Shown in pieces: positions 36,142 through 45,872 of a stretch of DNA of 64,000 nt. The position numbers and the translations under genes were made by a program. Below the pieces are notes generated by a model. It had not been told where the DNA came from and made no database searches. It was given only the letters and a program-made list of their open reading frames with translations. Origin of the DNA: an uncultured Methylophilaceae bacterium (GTDB lineage Bacteria; Pseudomonadota; Gammaproteobacteria; Burkholderiales; Methylophilaceae); NCBI GenBank assembly GCA_903834185.1, contig CAILHX010000010.1:62001-126000 (forward strand), given 5' to 3'. Positions within the stretch are counted from its first letter, which is position 1; each line of letters opens with the position of its first letter.

Positions 36142-36618
36142 TTAAGCATCTTCGCCTCTATGGTATGGATGATTATTCAACACGCTCCATGCGCGATACA
36201 CCTGCTCTGCCAGAACCACACGCACCATCCCGTGCGGCAAGGTCAATGGCGATAAGCTCCATGTCCAGTCGGCTTTTTGTATCACGCTCGGGTGCAGGCC
36301 ATCCGCGCCGCCTATCGCCAGGCTGACATCTCGTCCGCCGGATAGCCAACCCTTGAATCGGTCAGCGAGTTTAATTGTGGTCACTTCCTGCCCATGCTCA
36401 TCCAGTGCGATCAGATAATCCTTGCCTGCAGCATCCAGTATGCGTGCCGCCTCTGCCTCGCGCACCTGTTCTCCACCTTTACCTGCTGCACGTTTATCCG
36501 GTTTCAGTTCTATCAGCGAAATCACTGCCTCTCGTGGCATACGCTTGGCGTACTCCTCAAATCCCGCTGTCACCCAGGCAGGCATCTTATGACCAACAGC
36601 GATGATTTTTAACTTCAC
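36142..36618 (-). CDS. rlmH: 23S rRNA pseudouridine-1915 N3-methyltransferase RlmH
   Basis: A 158-residue SPOUT methyltransferase. The SAM site LAIGGADGLHPSV and the C-terminal knot LAEQVYRAWSVLNNHPYHR are visible. It methylates pseudouridine 1915 in helix 69 on the assembled 70S ribosome. Last gene of the leuS-rlmH operon, the normal partner of rsfS. Confidence 0.95.
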   Translation of the reverse strand: MKLKIIAVGHKMPAWVTAGFEEYAKRMPREAVISLIELKPDKRAAGKGGEQVREAEAARILDAAGKDYLIALDEHGQEVTTIKLADRFKGWLSGGRDVSLAIGGADGLHPSVIQKADWTWSLSPLTLPHGMVRVVLAEQVYRAWSVLNNHPYHRGEDA

Positions 36619-36676
36619 TATTAAATTTAATCTGAATTGAATCGCTAAATTTAGTCTCTAAATAGAGGGGGCAGCT

Positions 36677-37066
36677 TCAGGCAACTTTACTGTCGGCTTT
36701 TGTGCGCCGACTTTCTGCTGCGCCCCAAAGCTGCTCCAGGTTGTAATAATCGCGGACGCTGGGTTGCATCACATGCACGATAATATCGCCCAGATCCACC
36801 AATACCCATTCGCCCTCTTTTTCGCCTTCAGTCCCGTAAACTTCGCCCCCTAATTCCTTCACTTTGACCACCACATTGTGCGCCAGTGATTTGGTCTGGC
36901 GATTGGAACTACCGCTGGCAATGATCATGTAAGAGGTAATGGAGGTAAGCTTGGTGACATCCATGACTTTGATGTCAATGGCTTTTACATCCTCCAAAGC
37001 GTCAACCACGGCGCTTTTCATGGCTTCCAAGTCTAGTGTTTTAATTGTGGCAGGTGTGATTTTCAT
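36677..37066 (-). CDS. rsfS: Ribosome silencing factor RsfS
   Basis: A 129-residue protein of the Iojap/RsfS family. The family core VMDVTKLTSITSYMIIASGSSNRQ is followed by EGEKEGEWVLVDLGDIIVHVM. It binds uL14 and blocks joining of the subunits in starvation. Located between nadD and rlmH, the standard order. Confidence 0.95.
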   Translation of the reverse strand: MKITPATIKTLDLEAMKSAVVDALEDVKAIDIKVMDVTKLTSITSYMIIASGSSNRQTKSLAHNVVVKVKELGGEVYGTEGEKEGEWVLVDLGDIIVHVMQPSVRDYYNLEQLWGAAESRRTKADSKVA

Positions 37067-37097
37067 GCACTTCTTTCATTTAAGGTATTCATATACG

Positions 37098-37739
37098 CTA
37101 TTCGTATAAATGGTTTTGTAAAATGTAATTAAGCACGCTGTAGGGAACCATCCCCTCAACGCTTTGCTTCTCATGCAACAGTTCGCGAATCTGGGTAGCA
37201 GAGATATCCACGGGCCTCATCGCAAATTCCACAATAGTGCCTGCAGGGGTCAGCGGTAACTTGATTGCCTTGCGCTGCTGCCATTGCGCTGCCAATTCAG
37301 CACTCATCTCTGCGGTTTTCAATGACTTCCCCGCGCGACGGGCAACCACAATATGCACCAGATCAAACAACCGTTGCCATTCGTGCCAGGTGGGCAGCCC
37401 GAGAAAGGCATCCATCCCCAGCAATAGACTCAGGCCCGTTTTCTCTCCTAATTCAGCACGCAATTCGGTCAATGTATCTACTGTGTAATTCACACCGTCA
37501 CGCTTTATTTCGCGATCATCCAGCTCAAAACCCGGTTTGTATTCCACCGCAAGGCGCACCATTTCCAACCTGTCCTTAGCGGAGGCTTGTGGCTCATCCC
37601 GATGCGGCGGGTGGCCGGTGGGAATAAACAGCACCTTGCTGAGCAACCGTTGATCGTACATATCCCGCGCCATTCGCAGGTGGCCGTTATGTATGGGATC
37701 GAAAGTGCCTCCCAGTATGCCTATCATGACGCGCTTCAT
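37098..37739 (-). CDS. nadD: Nicotinate-mononucleotide adenylyltransferase NadD
   Basis: A 213-residue nucleotidyltransferase. The first motif is GILGGTFDPIHNGHLRMA and the second ISATQIRELL (about 184-193). It makes deamido-NAD, the substrate of the NadE encoded upstream at 31391-33025. The start ATG 37739 overlaps the DUF2652 stop (ATGA). Confidence 0.96.
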   Translation of the reverse strand: MKRVMIGILGGTFDPIHNGHLRMARDMYDQRLLSKVLFIPTGHPPHRDEPQASAKDRLEMVRLAVEYKPGFELDDREIKRDGVNYTVDTLTELRAELGEKTGLSLLLGMDAFLGLPTWHEWQRLFDLVHIVVARRAGKSLKTAEMSAELAAQWQQRKAIKLPLTPAGTIVEFAMRPVDISATQIRELLHEKQSVEGMVPYSVLNYILQNHLYE

Positions 37740-38464
37740 GCGCTTGAAAGATTGGAGAATTTGCGCTTCGGTTTGGTTAAGCGTGACAAATGGCCGCGCG
37801 CCGAAAGCATATAGGCATGAACATGCGGCATAAGCTTGGTGCCAGGAAGATTACAAGATTGCACAATGGGCTCGGTTTCAGGGTAGTACACATGTACCGT
37901 CTGCGGCTCGAAACCATCGCAGTCTTCTTTCCGCTCATCCCTTGTTTCCTGATTGGCGAATGCATGAAAAGCCTCTGTCATCATCAAGTACTCATGACTA
38001 TCCACCGAGTTTTTGAGCAAGCGATGCACGATGATGACCGGTTCACCGGCCAGCTCCTCGAACTGCCGCACTCTTTTGATCAGCACATCACCTAAATGCG
38101 CAATCACTTTCAACTGTAACGTCCCGGTGCCCGTGCAGGCATCGCAACCACAACCGCCATCGCCGCTAATGATCAACTGATTCTGGCGCTTGCGAAAAAG
38201 TGCGAAGAATTTCTTTACCTGCGTTGCAACATCCGCCACCGTCGCCGCCACATCATCGCCGCAAGTGGCATACATCAGTGCGGCATCGCCTTCCAGCTTG
38301 TTAAGTCGGAGCGGGTGCTGTGCGCCATCAATCACCGCATCCAGCAAGTCGGTGATGATCTGCTCGGCATGCAGCAGGCTCAGCTGTTTATCGCGGATAA
38401 ATTTTGTATAGCCACTGATATCGGCGATGACAAGACAAGTCGGACGAATATCCATTTCCGCCAC
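37736..38464 (-). CDS. DUF2652 protein with nucleotidyl-cyclase-like fold
   Basis: A 242-residue protein. The N-terminus IADISGYTKFI and a later KLEGDAALMYA carry the two metal-binding Asp positions of class III cyclases, and HLGDVLIKRVRQFEELAGEPVIIVHRLL looks like the third cyclase block. An unusual Cys cluster, CGCDAC (about residue 105), interrupts the domain. The start is GTG 38464 overlapping the proA stop (TAGTG), or ATG 38455. It is fully embedded in the housekeeping operon. Whether it makes a cyclic nucleotide is unknown. Confidence 0.8.
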   Translation of the reverse strand: MAEMDIRPTCLVIADISGYTKFIRDKQLSLLHAEQIITDLLDAVIDGAQHPLRLNKLEGDAALMYATCGDDVAATVADVATQVKKFFALFRKRQNQLIISGDGGCGCDACTGTGTLQLKVIAHLGDVLIKRVRQFEELAGEPVIIVHRLLKNSVDSHEYLMMTEAFHAFANQETRDERKEDCDGFEPQTVHVYYPETEPIVQSCNLPGTKLMPHVHAYMLSARGHLSRLTKPKRKFSNLSSA

Positions 38465-39723
38465 TAGCCGCGCACCTGCCCATTACCCAGCACGATGAAT
38501 TTCACACTGGTTAACCCTTCCAGCCCAACAGGGCCGCGCGCATGCAGCTTGTCGGTGGAGATACCGATCTCTGCTCCCAAACCATATTCAAAACCATCGG
38601 CAAAGCGGGTTGAAGCGTTCACCATCACCGAACTGGAATCCACTTCGCGCAAGAACTTTCTCGCCGAGCTATAGTTCTCTGTAACTATCGCATCGGTGTG
38701 CTGCGAGGAATGCTGATTGATGTGCGCAATCGCCTCATCGGCATTCGCCACTATTTTTACAGAAATGATCGCGTCCAGATACTCGGTGTAATGATCCTGC
38801 TCGGTCGCCGCTCTGACACCAGGGATTATCGCCAGCGTCTCGGCACAACCACGGATCTCTATGCCGTTTTTAATCAGCATGTCGGCAATGCCTGGCAACA
38901 TCTCGGCCGCAACCGTCCTCGCCACCAGCAGCGACTCTGCGGTGTTGCATGTCCCCAACCGTTGGGTCTTGGAGTTTTCCACGATCTTGAGCGCCTTGTT
39001 AAAATCGGCTTCTTCATCCACATAAACATGGCAGTTGCCATCCAGATGTTTGATGACTGGAATGCGCGCTTCGCTGGAAATACGCTCGATCAAGCCTTTG
39101 CCCCCGCGCGGAATAATCACATCTACAAATTCCTTCATGGTGATCAATTCACCCACGGCACTGCGATCAGTGGTCTCAACCACCTGTACGGCAGCAGCAG
39201 GCAGTCCGGCGCTAGCCAAACCTTCATGTACCAATTTAGCCAATAATTGATTGCATTGGATGGCTTCGGACCCGCCACGCAGGATGCAGGCATTACCCGA
39301 TTTGATGCACAATCCGGCAGCATCCACGGTTACGTTAGGCCGGGCTTCATAGATGATACCGATCACTCCCAGCGGCACGCGCATCCTGCCCACCTGTATG
39401 CCGCTAGGACGATATTTAAGGTCGGTGATCTCGCCGATAGGATCAGTCAGCGCGGCGATCTGTTCCAGACCTTGCGCCATCTGCGCCACAGACTTTTCCG
39501 AGAGCGTCAGCCGGTCCAGCATGGCGGCATCCATACGGGATTTTTTTGCAGCTGCAATGTCGGCCTGATTGGCATCCAGTATCAAAGCCCGGTTCCGTAT
39601 TATGGTACGGGCGATCGCCAGCAAGGCCAGATTCTTGGCGTTGCTATCCGCTTTCGCCATCAGCCGCGAAGCCGCTCTGGCGTTTTGCCCCAGTTGCTGC
39701 ATGTATTGCTTGATGTCATTCAT
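38464..39723 (-). CDS. proA: Gamma-glutamyl phosphate reductase ProA
   Basis: A 419-residue NADPH-dependent reductase of proline synthesis. The catalytic Cys lies in [15 protein letters not shown] (about 260), with substrate-site block [29 protein letters not shown] upstream. It has typical length. A dispersed-repeat element of about 100 bases separates it from holA. Confidence 0.96.
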   Translation of the reverse strand: MNDIKQYMQQLGQNARAASRLMAKADSNAKNLALLAIARTIIRNRALILDANQADIAAAKKSRMDAAMLDRLTLSEKSVAQMAQGLEQIAALTDPIGEITDLKYRPSGIQVGRMRVPLGVIGIIYEARPNVTVDAAGLCIKSGNACILRGGSEAIQCNQLLAKLVHEGLASAGLPAAAVQVVETTDRSAVGELITMKEFVDVIIPRGGKGLIERISSEARIPVIKHLDGNCHVYVDEEADFNKALKIVENSKTQRLGTCNTAESLLVARTVAAEMLPGIADMLIKNGIEIRGCAETLAIIPGVRAATEQDHYTEYLDAIISVKIVANADEAIAHINQHSSQHTDAIVTENYSSARKFLREVDSSSVMVNASTRFADGFEYGLGAEIGISTDKLHARGPVGLEGLTSVKFIVLGNGQVRG

Positions 39724-39740
39724 AATAAAAATCCATTTTT

Positions 39741-39826
39741 GCCACAGATAAAAGCGGATGAACGCAGATAAAATCTAAAAAGCATATAAAGCCAGTCTTA
39801 TATCCTTATCTGTGTTCATCTGTGGC
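39741..39826. repeat. CACAGAT-type inverted repeat between holA and proA
   Basis: The left arm starts GCCACAGATAAAAGCGGATG and continues AACGCAGATAA (to 39771). The right arm, 39804-39826, is the complement of GCCACAGATGAACACAGATA plus AGG. Repeats of the form CACAGATGAACACAGATA occur dispersed in many bacterial genomes as I recall. The right arm touches the holA stop codon. The element has no coding capacity. Confidence 0.65.
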
Positions 39827-40842
39827 TATTTTCTAGAAGGGCGCATCTTCGCCACTCCCAGGCATAATCGCGACAATTCCAGCCACGAAGAGCCGTATTC
39901 CAACCCTTTGTTTATTTTATCAATTTCTGCGGCTTTTAGCAGGGTTGCTTGCAACTGTTTAAGAGATAGTCGGTTCAATGCCTGCCGCATTACATTTTGT
40001 CTGTCGCCCCATATCCTGGCCTGACCGAAAGCGCTCGCCAGATCTGCACCGCCTGCCTGCGCTGTCTTTACTTTGAGCGCACTACGCAACAGCCAGATCA
40101 GCAAACCCAGCAGAGCAACCGGTTGCACTCCTTCGGCCTGCAAACCGTCCAGCACTTTCGCCGTTCTGCTGGCATCACCCGCCAGCATGGCATCGCCAAG
40201 TTGGAATGCGTCAAAGCGTGAAACGTTCAATACCGCGTCGCGCACCTCCTCGATGGACAAGCGCCCGCGCGGGAACAGCAATCCTAGTTTTTGTATCTCC
40301 TGATGTGCCGCAAGCAGATTGCCTTCCACCTGATTGGCAATGAATTCCAGCGTCTCGGTATCTCCCTGCTGACCCTGCGCGTTGAGTCGCTGACCTATCC
40401 ATGCCGGCAGCCTAGCTATTTCTACCGGCTCTACCGCCACCATCATCGCTACCTGTTCCAACTTTTGATACCACACGCCCTGCTCTTTTTTTTCTATGCG
40501 CGGCAGCGTGATCAAGGTAAGTGTATCCGGAGGCAAGTCACTCACGTAGGCTTGCAGTGCCTTGCTACCATCAGTCCCCGGTTTACCACTGGGAATATGA
40601 ATCTCAATGATCTTGAGCGTGGCAAACAAGGACAAGCTTTGACTATTTGCCTGCAATCTCTGCCAGCTAAAACCACGTTCCACTGTGTATGTTTCGCGTT
40701 CACTATAGCCGTTCTTTCTGGCTGTTGCCCGGATCGCGTCTGTAACTTCCATCAAACCCAGCGGTTCGTCTCCGTGAACCACATACAGGGAGTGGAGGGG
40801 CGACTGCAGATGCTGGGCAAGTTGCTCTGCCGCTAACTTCAC
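39826..40842 (-). CDS. holA: DNA polymerase III delta subunit HolA
   Basis: A 338-residue clamp-loader subunit. The N-terminal domain begins with LYVVHGDEPLGLMEVTDAIR, which is the delta signature, and the C-terminal collar domain contains LLGLLIWLLRSALKV. It opens the beta clamp. The order leuS-lptE-holA is usual in proteobacteria. The stop codon is contained in the right arm of the CACAGAT repeat. Confidence 0.93.
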   Translation of the reverse strand: MKLAAEQLAQHLQSPLHSLYVVHGDEPLGLMEVTDAIRATARKNGYSERETYTVERGFSWQRLQANSQSLSLFATLKIIEIHIPSGKPGTDGSKALQAYVSDLPPDTLTLITLPRIEKKEQGVWYQKLEQVAMMVAVEPVEIARLPAWIGQRLNAQGQQGDTETLEFIANQVEGNLLAAHQEIQKLGLLFPRGRLSIEEVRDAVLNVSRFDAFQLGDAMLAGDASRTAKVLDGLQAEGVQPVALLGLLIWLLRSALKVKTAQAGGADLASAFGQARIWGDRQNVMRQALNRLSLKQLQATLLKAAEIDKINKGLEYGSSWLELSRLCLGVAKMRPSRK

Positions 40843-40882
40843 TTACAAGCCCGCACGAGGATAATCTGCAAAGCCATCAGCA

Positions 40883-41449
40883 TCACTGAGGCGCAGCAGG
40901 AGGCGGGCTTTTTTCGATCACTGCCGGCTCGGTCTTTTCTGTCGTTACAGGCATGCTCTTGCTCAAGCTGCTCACCCGGCGCAACACTTCACGGATCGCA
41001 TCAGTGCGCATATCTGCAGCCAGTCGCGCCTCTTCCACAGTCTTCGCCAGTGCTTGCGAGTCGTCATAAGTAAAATCTCGGCGCATTTCCGTTTTCTGCG
41101 GTTGCCCCCAGGTTTCGCTGCCGGACTCCCGCAAACGGTAGGTGACGTCATACACCAGCAGATATTCCTTGACACGCCCGGTACCGGATAAAGACAAAAT
41201 GCGCTTATCGTAAAGTTCAGACATCAGCTCCAGCGACGCTTGCGCCTCTTCCGGGTTGTTCGTCAACTTGACGCCACTGTTTTTGAGCGAGCGCTTCATG
41301 TCACGAGAAATGGAAGGTGCTCCGGAGTCCTGAAGGTAAAGTATATCGAACGGCAAACTTTCCGCTCCCCTCAGGTGAAACCCGCATGCCGTGGTAGCTA
41401 ACAGCAGTGCGGTAATAAGCAGACGACGAAACCAGATATTTTTTTGCAT
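40883..41449 (-). CDS. lptE: LPS-assembly lipoprotein LptE
   Basis: A 188-residue outer-membrane lipoprotein. The signal peptide ends in LLATTACGFHLRG, with lipidated Cys22 followed by the LptE hallmark GFHLRG. LptE plugs the LptD barrel and helps insert LPS. A proline-rich tail ends the protein. It follows leuS by 15 bases. Confidence 0.93.
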   Translation of the reverse strand: MQKNIWFRRLLITALLLATTACGFHLRGAESLPFDILYLQDSGAPSISRDMKRSLKNSGVKLTNNPEEAQASLELMSELYDKRILSLSGTGRVKEYLLVYDVTYRLRESGSETWGQPQKTEMRRDFTYDDSQALAKTVEEARLAADMRTDAIREVLRRVSSLSKSMPVTTEKTEPAVIEKSPPPAAPQ

Positions 41450-41464
41450 TACATATGCTCCGCT

Positions 41465-44236
41465 TTAACCCACTACCACATTCACCAGTTTACCCGGCAC
41501 CACGATCACTTTCTTCACACTCACACCCTCCAGGTATTTTTGCACACCCGCGTGAGAAAGTACCAATTGTTCTATATTAGCCCTGTCCGCATCTTTTGCC
41601 ACTGTAATACTGGCGCGCAACTTGCCATTGACCTGGATCACCAGCTCTATCTCGTCTTGCGCAAGCGCGGCTTCCAGAGGTTCGGGCCAGGGAGCGGAGA
41701 GAATATCGTCGCCATAGCCTAGCTCGACCCATAACGCATGGGTAAGGTGCGGGCAGATAGGCGATAAAAGGCGTAGCAGAATAGAAAGACCTTCCTGAAC
41801 GACCAATTGATAGCCAGAGTGAATCGGCTGCCCAATACCTGTTTTTTGACTAGGAACACGTTCAAGAGCATTCAAAATTTTCATGCTCGCGGAAGCAACA
41901 GTGTTGAATTGTTGCTTCTTTAAGTCAAAATTTGCCTGCTTTAAAGTCAAATGAATTTCTCTACGGATCTTTTGGAATTCTTGAGGAATTTCTGTCGGCA
42001 CTAAGCCAGCTTGCCCGATACCCGGATGTTCTGCAGCAAACGCCCAGATACGCTTGAGGAAGCGATGGCTCCCTTCCACACCGCTCTCAGACCATTCCAG
42101 CGTTTGCTCCGGCGGAGCTGCGAACATCATGAAAAAGCGTGCAGTGTCCGCGCCGTACTGTTCGATCAAGGATTGCGGGTCTACCCCGTTACGTTTGGAT
42201 TTGGACATGGTGCCCATGCCCTGAAAATCTACACGCTGCCCATCTGCAAGCGTTGTAGCACCCTCTATCTTGCCGTTCGCGTCATAAATAAGACCGACTT
42301 CTTCCGGCGCAAAATACTCGATGCCGCCCTTATCGGTACGGCGTGAAAAGATGTGGTTCAACACCATACCCTGCGTCAACAGGTTGGCAAAAGGCTCGTC
42401 GTAATTCACCAGCCCCATGTCACGCATTACCTTGCTCCAGAAACGCGAATATAAAAGATGCAGGATCGCGTGCTCAATACCGCCTATGTATTGATCCACC
42501 GGCATCCACTGGCTGGTTTCGGCATCCACCATCGCGTCCGGGCTGAATTTGCTGGCGTAGCGCGCATAATACCAACTGGAATCGACAAAGGTATCCATGG
42601 TGTCGGTTTCGCGCTTGGCCGCTTGGCCGCATTTGGGGCAGACACAATTAATGAATGTATCCAGTTTGTTGAGCGGATTACCGGACCCATCCGGTACGCA
42701 ATCTTCCGGCAGCTTGACCGGTAACTGATCGTCCGGCACCGGCACGTCACCGCAGTTATCGCAATGAATGATGGGAATGGGGCAACCCCAGTATCTTTGC
42801 CGCGAAACTCCCCAGTCGCGCAAACGCCATTGCGTTTTCTTTTCACCCAGACTCTTTGCGGCGAGATCAGCAGCGATGGCGTCTACCGCATCTTCGTAAC
42901 GTAAGCCATCATATTTACCGGAATTTATACAAACAGATGTGACTGTGCTAGCATAAATTGATTTCCAGCTATCTGTAGTAAAAGAAAAATTCTCAATCAC
43001 ACTGTCGCTCGCAGCGAGATATTCATTTTGTGTTAATGGGCCGCTGTTGGGCTTATTTAGTGAAGCATTTCCTTTCCCGAGTCGTTCTTGTCTTTCCCGA
43101 TAATCTTGAAGTTCAAAAGGCTCAACAACTTGCTTGATCGCGGGAAGTTGATCTTTATACTTCTTCGCAAACTCGAAATCCCGCTCATCATGTGCAGGGA
43201 CAGCCATCACCGCGCCTTCACCGTAACTCATCAGCACATAGTTACCTACCCATACTGAGACTTGCTCGCCAGTGAGCGGATGGGTAACCTTGAGCCCGGT
43301 ATCCATGCCTTCTTTTTCCATGGTCGCCATGTCCGCTTCCATCACCGAGCCCTGTTTGCATTTGTCGATAAAAGCAGCAAGCTCCGCGTTGCCGTGCGCA
43401 GCCAGCATCGCCAGTGGATGCTCGGCAGCCACTGCGCAGAAAGTTACGCCCATGATGGTGTCGGCACGCGTGGTGAATACCCACAGCTTGCCGTCGGCTA
43501 TGAGTTCACCAGCCGTGTCGCGAATGTCGTGGGTGAAAGCAAAGCGCACGCCTGTGCTCTTGCCTATCCAGTTGGCCTGCATGGTCTTCACCCGCTCCGG
43601 CCAGCCGGGAAGCTTATCCAGATCGGCCAGCAATTGCTCGGCGTATTGCGTGATGCCCAGGTAATAGCCGGGGATCTCGCGCTTCTCCACCAGCGCCCCG
43701 GTACGCCAGCCGCGACCTTCTATCACTTGCTCATTCGCCAGCACGGTCTGATCCACCGGATCCCAATTCACGGTCTGGGTTTTTTTGTAGGCGATACCTT
43801 TTTCCAGCATGCGCAAAAACAGCCACTGGTTCCATTTGTAGTATTCCGGCTTGCAGGTTGCCAGCTCGCGGCTCCAGTCGATCGCAAAGCCCAGGCTTTG
43901 CAATTGCTTTTTCATGTAGGCGATGTTGTCGTCTGTCCACTTGGCAGGCGGCACTTTGTTCTGGATCGCTGCATTCTCCGCGGGCAGACCGAAAGCATCC
44001 CAGCCCATGGGTTGCAGTACGTCATACCCTAGCATACGGTGATGTCGCGACAACACATCGCCTATGGTGTAGTTGCGTACATGACCCATGTGCAGCTTAC
44101 CGCTGGGGTAGGGAAACATGGACAGGCAATAGTATTTTGGCTTCTTGCCATCCAGCCTGGCTGCAAAAGAATTTCTATCTGACCAGTATTGCTGAGCTTG
44201 TTGTTCTATTTCGGTAAATTGGTACTGCGGTTGCAT
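41465..44236 (-). CDS. leuS: Leucyl-tRNA synthetase LeuS with extra segment
   Basis: A 923-residue class I synthetase from ATG 44236 (an in-frame GTG at 44257 is less likely). HIGH is present as [11 protein letters not shown] (43-51) and KMSKS as TMSKSKRNG. It is about 50 residues longer than usual. Residues about 373-417 of the CP1/editing region form an extra polar stretch (43120-42986) that is visibly more AT-rich than the flanks; a shorter extra stretch sits near VPSQKTGIG close to the anticodon domain. Both are in frame. First gene of the operon running to rlmH. Confidence 0.95.
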   Translation of the reverse strand: MQPQYQFTEIEQQAQQYWSDRNSFAARLDGKKPKYYCLSMFPYPSGKLHMGHVRNYTIGDVLSRHHRMLGYDVLQPMGWDAFGLPAENAAIQNKVPPAKWTDDNIAYMKKQLQSLGFAIDWSRELATCKPEYYKWNQWLFLRMLEKGIAYKKTQTVNWDPVDQTVLANEQVIEGRGWRTGALVEKREIPGYYLGITQYAEQLLADLDKLPGWPERVKTMQANWIGKSTGVRFAFTHDIRDTAGELIADGKLWVFTTRADTIMGVTFCAVAAEHPLAMLAAHGNAELAAFIDKCKQGSVMEADMATMEKEGMDTGLKVTHPLTGEQVSVWVGNYVLMSYGEGAVMAVPAHDERDFEFAKKYKDQLPAIKQVVEPFELQDYRERQERLGKGNASLNKPNSGPLTQNEYLAASDSVIENFSFTTDSWKSIYASTVTSVCINSGKYDGLRYEDAVDAIAADLAAKSLGEKKTQWRLRDWGVSRQRYWGCPIPIIHCDNCGDVPVPDDQLPVKLPEDCVPDGSGNPLNKLDTFINCVCPKCGQAAKRETDTMDTFVDSSWYYARYASKFSPDAMVDAETSQWMPVDQYIGGIEHAILHLLYSRFWSKVMRDMGLVNYDEPFANLLTQGMVLNHIFSRRTDKGGIEYFAPEEVGLIYDANGKIEGATTLADGQRVDFQGMGTMSKSKRNGVDPQSLIEQYGADTARFFMMFAAPPEQTLEWSESGVEGSHRFLKRIWAFAAEHPGIGQAGLVPTEIPQEFQKIRREIHLTLKQANFDLKKQQFNTVASASMKILNALERVPSQKTGIGQPIHSGYQLVVQEGLSILLRLLSPICPHLTHALWVELGYGDDILSAPWPEPLEAALAQDEIELVIQVNGKLRASITVAKDADRANIEQLVLSHAGVQKYLEGVSVKKVIVVPGKLVNVVVG

Positions 44237-44257
44237 GAAAATATCCGTATCGTTCAC

Positions 44258-44429
44258 ATCATTGAGAATCGCAAATTATACATTGCCGACCTCATGTTGA
44301 CCGAGACTTCCTTGAAGCTTCCTTATTTGCTGCAAGTTACGTAGAATCAATTAAAAACAGCGTTTAAAAAATGGTTATTTAAACAATAAATGCAATTGCT
44401 CTGAAAAAGAGAGTTCTGGGAGAGAGAAG
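44258..44429 (+). promoter_or_regulatory. prk leader with inverted repeat
   Basis: In the 193-bp gap between divergent leuS and prk, GTTTAAA (44362-44368) and TTTAAAC (44378-44384) form a perfect 7-bp inverted repeat. Within it, TTA-N8-TTA fits the TNA-N7/8-TNA pattern reported for CbbR sites. It ends 45 bases before the prk ATG. GGGAGAGAG before the ATG is the ribosome site. I could not pick a convincing promoter. Confidence 0.35.
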
Positions 44430-45314
44430 ATGTCCAAGAAACACCCTGTCATTGCAGTCACGGGTTCGTCTGGCGCAGGTACTACAACCGTCAAACGGTC
44501 TTTCGAACATATTTTTCGTCGCGGCAATATCAACCCGGCAGTGATCGAAGGCGACAGCTTTCATTCACTGAATCGCTATGAGTTCCGCGTTGCCATGAAA
44601 AAAGCGGAAGAAAGAGGGGATCGTTTTTTCAGCCATTTCGGCCCCAATTCCAATCACTTTGAAAAACTGGAAGCACTATTCAAGACTTACGGTGAGACCG
44701 GGAGCGGCGAATTCCGTTACTACCTGCATAGCGATAAAGAAGCTGCCGAGCAGAATCTCCGACTAGGCACTGATTTCAGAGAAGGCGAATTCACCCCATG
44801 GGAACCCTTGCCGCCAGACACTGACCTGCTGTTCTATGAGGGTCTGCACGGACTGGTAAAAACGGATACGGTATCCATGCCCCAATATGTTGACTTGGGG
44901 GTGGGGGTGGTTCCGGTGGTCAATCTGGAATGGATACAGAAGATCCATCGCGACTCCGCTGAACGCGGTTACTCGGCAGAAGCCACGGTGGATACCATCA
45001 TGCGCCGCATGCCGGATTATGTGAGTTACATCACACCGCAATTCTCGCAAACGCATATCAATTTCCAGCGTGTGGCGACGGTAGACACTTCCAATCCTTT
45101 CATCACGCGCGATATCCCTACGCTGGACGAGAGCTTCGTTATTATTCGTTTTCGCGTGCCTTCCCTGGCAAATTTCCCGCATCTGCTCACCATGATTCAG
45201 GGGTCGTTCATGTCACGTCCGAATACCATCGTCGTCCCTGGTGGCAAGATGGGGATGGCGATGGAGATTATTCTGACTCCGCTGATACTGGAGTTGCTGG
45301 ATAAAAGAAATTAA
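44430..45314 (+). CDS. prk: Phosphoribulokinase
   Basis: A 294-residue class I (proteobacterial) phosphoribulokinase. The N-terminal P-loop is TGSSGAGTTT (11-20), and EGDSFHSL and YEGLHGLV blocks follow. It phosphorylates ribulose-5-phosphate to give the Rubisco substrate, marking a Calvin-Benson-Bassham autotroph. It stands alone here without Rubisco genes. Convergent with the MEKHLA gene ten bases away. Confidence 0.96.
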   Translation: MSKKHPVIAVTGSSGAGTTTVKRSFEHIFRRGNINPAVIEGDSFHSLNRYEFRVAMKKAEERGDRFFSHFGPNSNHFEKLEALFKTYGETGSGEFRYYLHSDKEAAEQNLRLGTDFREGEFTPWEPLPPDTDLLFYEGLHGLVKTDTVSMPQYVDLGVGVVPVVNLEWIQKIHRDSAERGYSAEATVDTIMRRMPDYVSYITPQFSQTHINFQRVATVDTSNPFITRDIPTLDESFVIIRFRVPSLANFPHLLTMIQGSFMSRPNTIVVPGGKMGMAMEIILTPLILELLDKRN

Positions 45315-45324
45315 CCCGAAGAAG

Positions 45325-45768
45325 TTAAAGAAACTTCCGATGCCTTAACAATGCGGCCTGTCCACGATACAGGCCGCTGCCATCTACCAGATTCCATACT
45401 GTCGCGCCTGTCACCATGAAACGGCGGCCGGAACTCGAGATACGCACTCCACAGTAGTCATCCACGAAACCGTGCTCAGTGACACGTTGCAATAAACGCT
45501 CACGTTCTACCCTTTCCTGCGTCTCGGCTGAGAGGCGGGAAGGTAGCCGGATAAAATCCTTCCATTCCATTTCAAATAAATCCAGCGCTGTCTGATTGGC
45601 ATAGTTGAAAACGGGATCGGGTTCCACACCGTGGGACACCACTGCAAAAGGCGCTTGCTGCAACTGCTCAAGCGCTAGCTCGGCGCTGGTGGTTGTTCCC
45701 AACAATTCATGCCCAGTCAGATGTTTAAAGCTGGAGCGCAGTAGTGCGACATGTAGTATTAAGTCCAT
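45325..45768 (-). CDS. MEKHLA (PAS-like) domain protein
   Basis: A 147-residue single-domain protein. PDPVFNYANQTALDLFEMEWKDF and the C-terminal YRGQAALLRHRKF are characteristic of MEKHLA domains, which are PAS-related and otherwise found in plant HD-ZIP III factors. Ligand and role in bacteria are unknown. It is convergent with prk and divergent from the OGT-like gene. Confidence 0.83.
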   Translation of the reverse strand: MDLILHVALLRSSFKHLTGHELLGTTTSAELALEQLQQAPFAVVSHGVEPDPVFNYANQTALDLFEMEWKDFIRLPSRLSAETQERVERERLLQRVTEHGFVDDYCGVRISSSGRRFMVTGATVWNLVDGSGLYRGQAALLRHRKFL

Positions 45769-45872
45769 GGCAAGTCCGTTTTCCTAATCACCCGCCATCA
45801 TCTTGTATGATAAAAAAACACGACATACTGCATACAAGTTATTGTAATCTTTGAATAGACCAGCAAGCTTGA

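Noticed and set aside
40847-40910. AAGCCCGC / GCGGGCTT inverted repeat across the lptE stop, with a T run on the plus strand
   Set aside because: The T run is on the wrong strand for lptE, half of it is lptE coding sequence, and no plus-strand gene ends here; probably incidental.
43262-44032. 256-codon plus-strand open frame opposite leuS
   Set aside because: Antisense to the conserved catalytic and editing parts of LeuS, rich in His/Arg/Leu as expected from a shadow frame.
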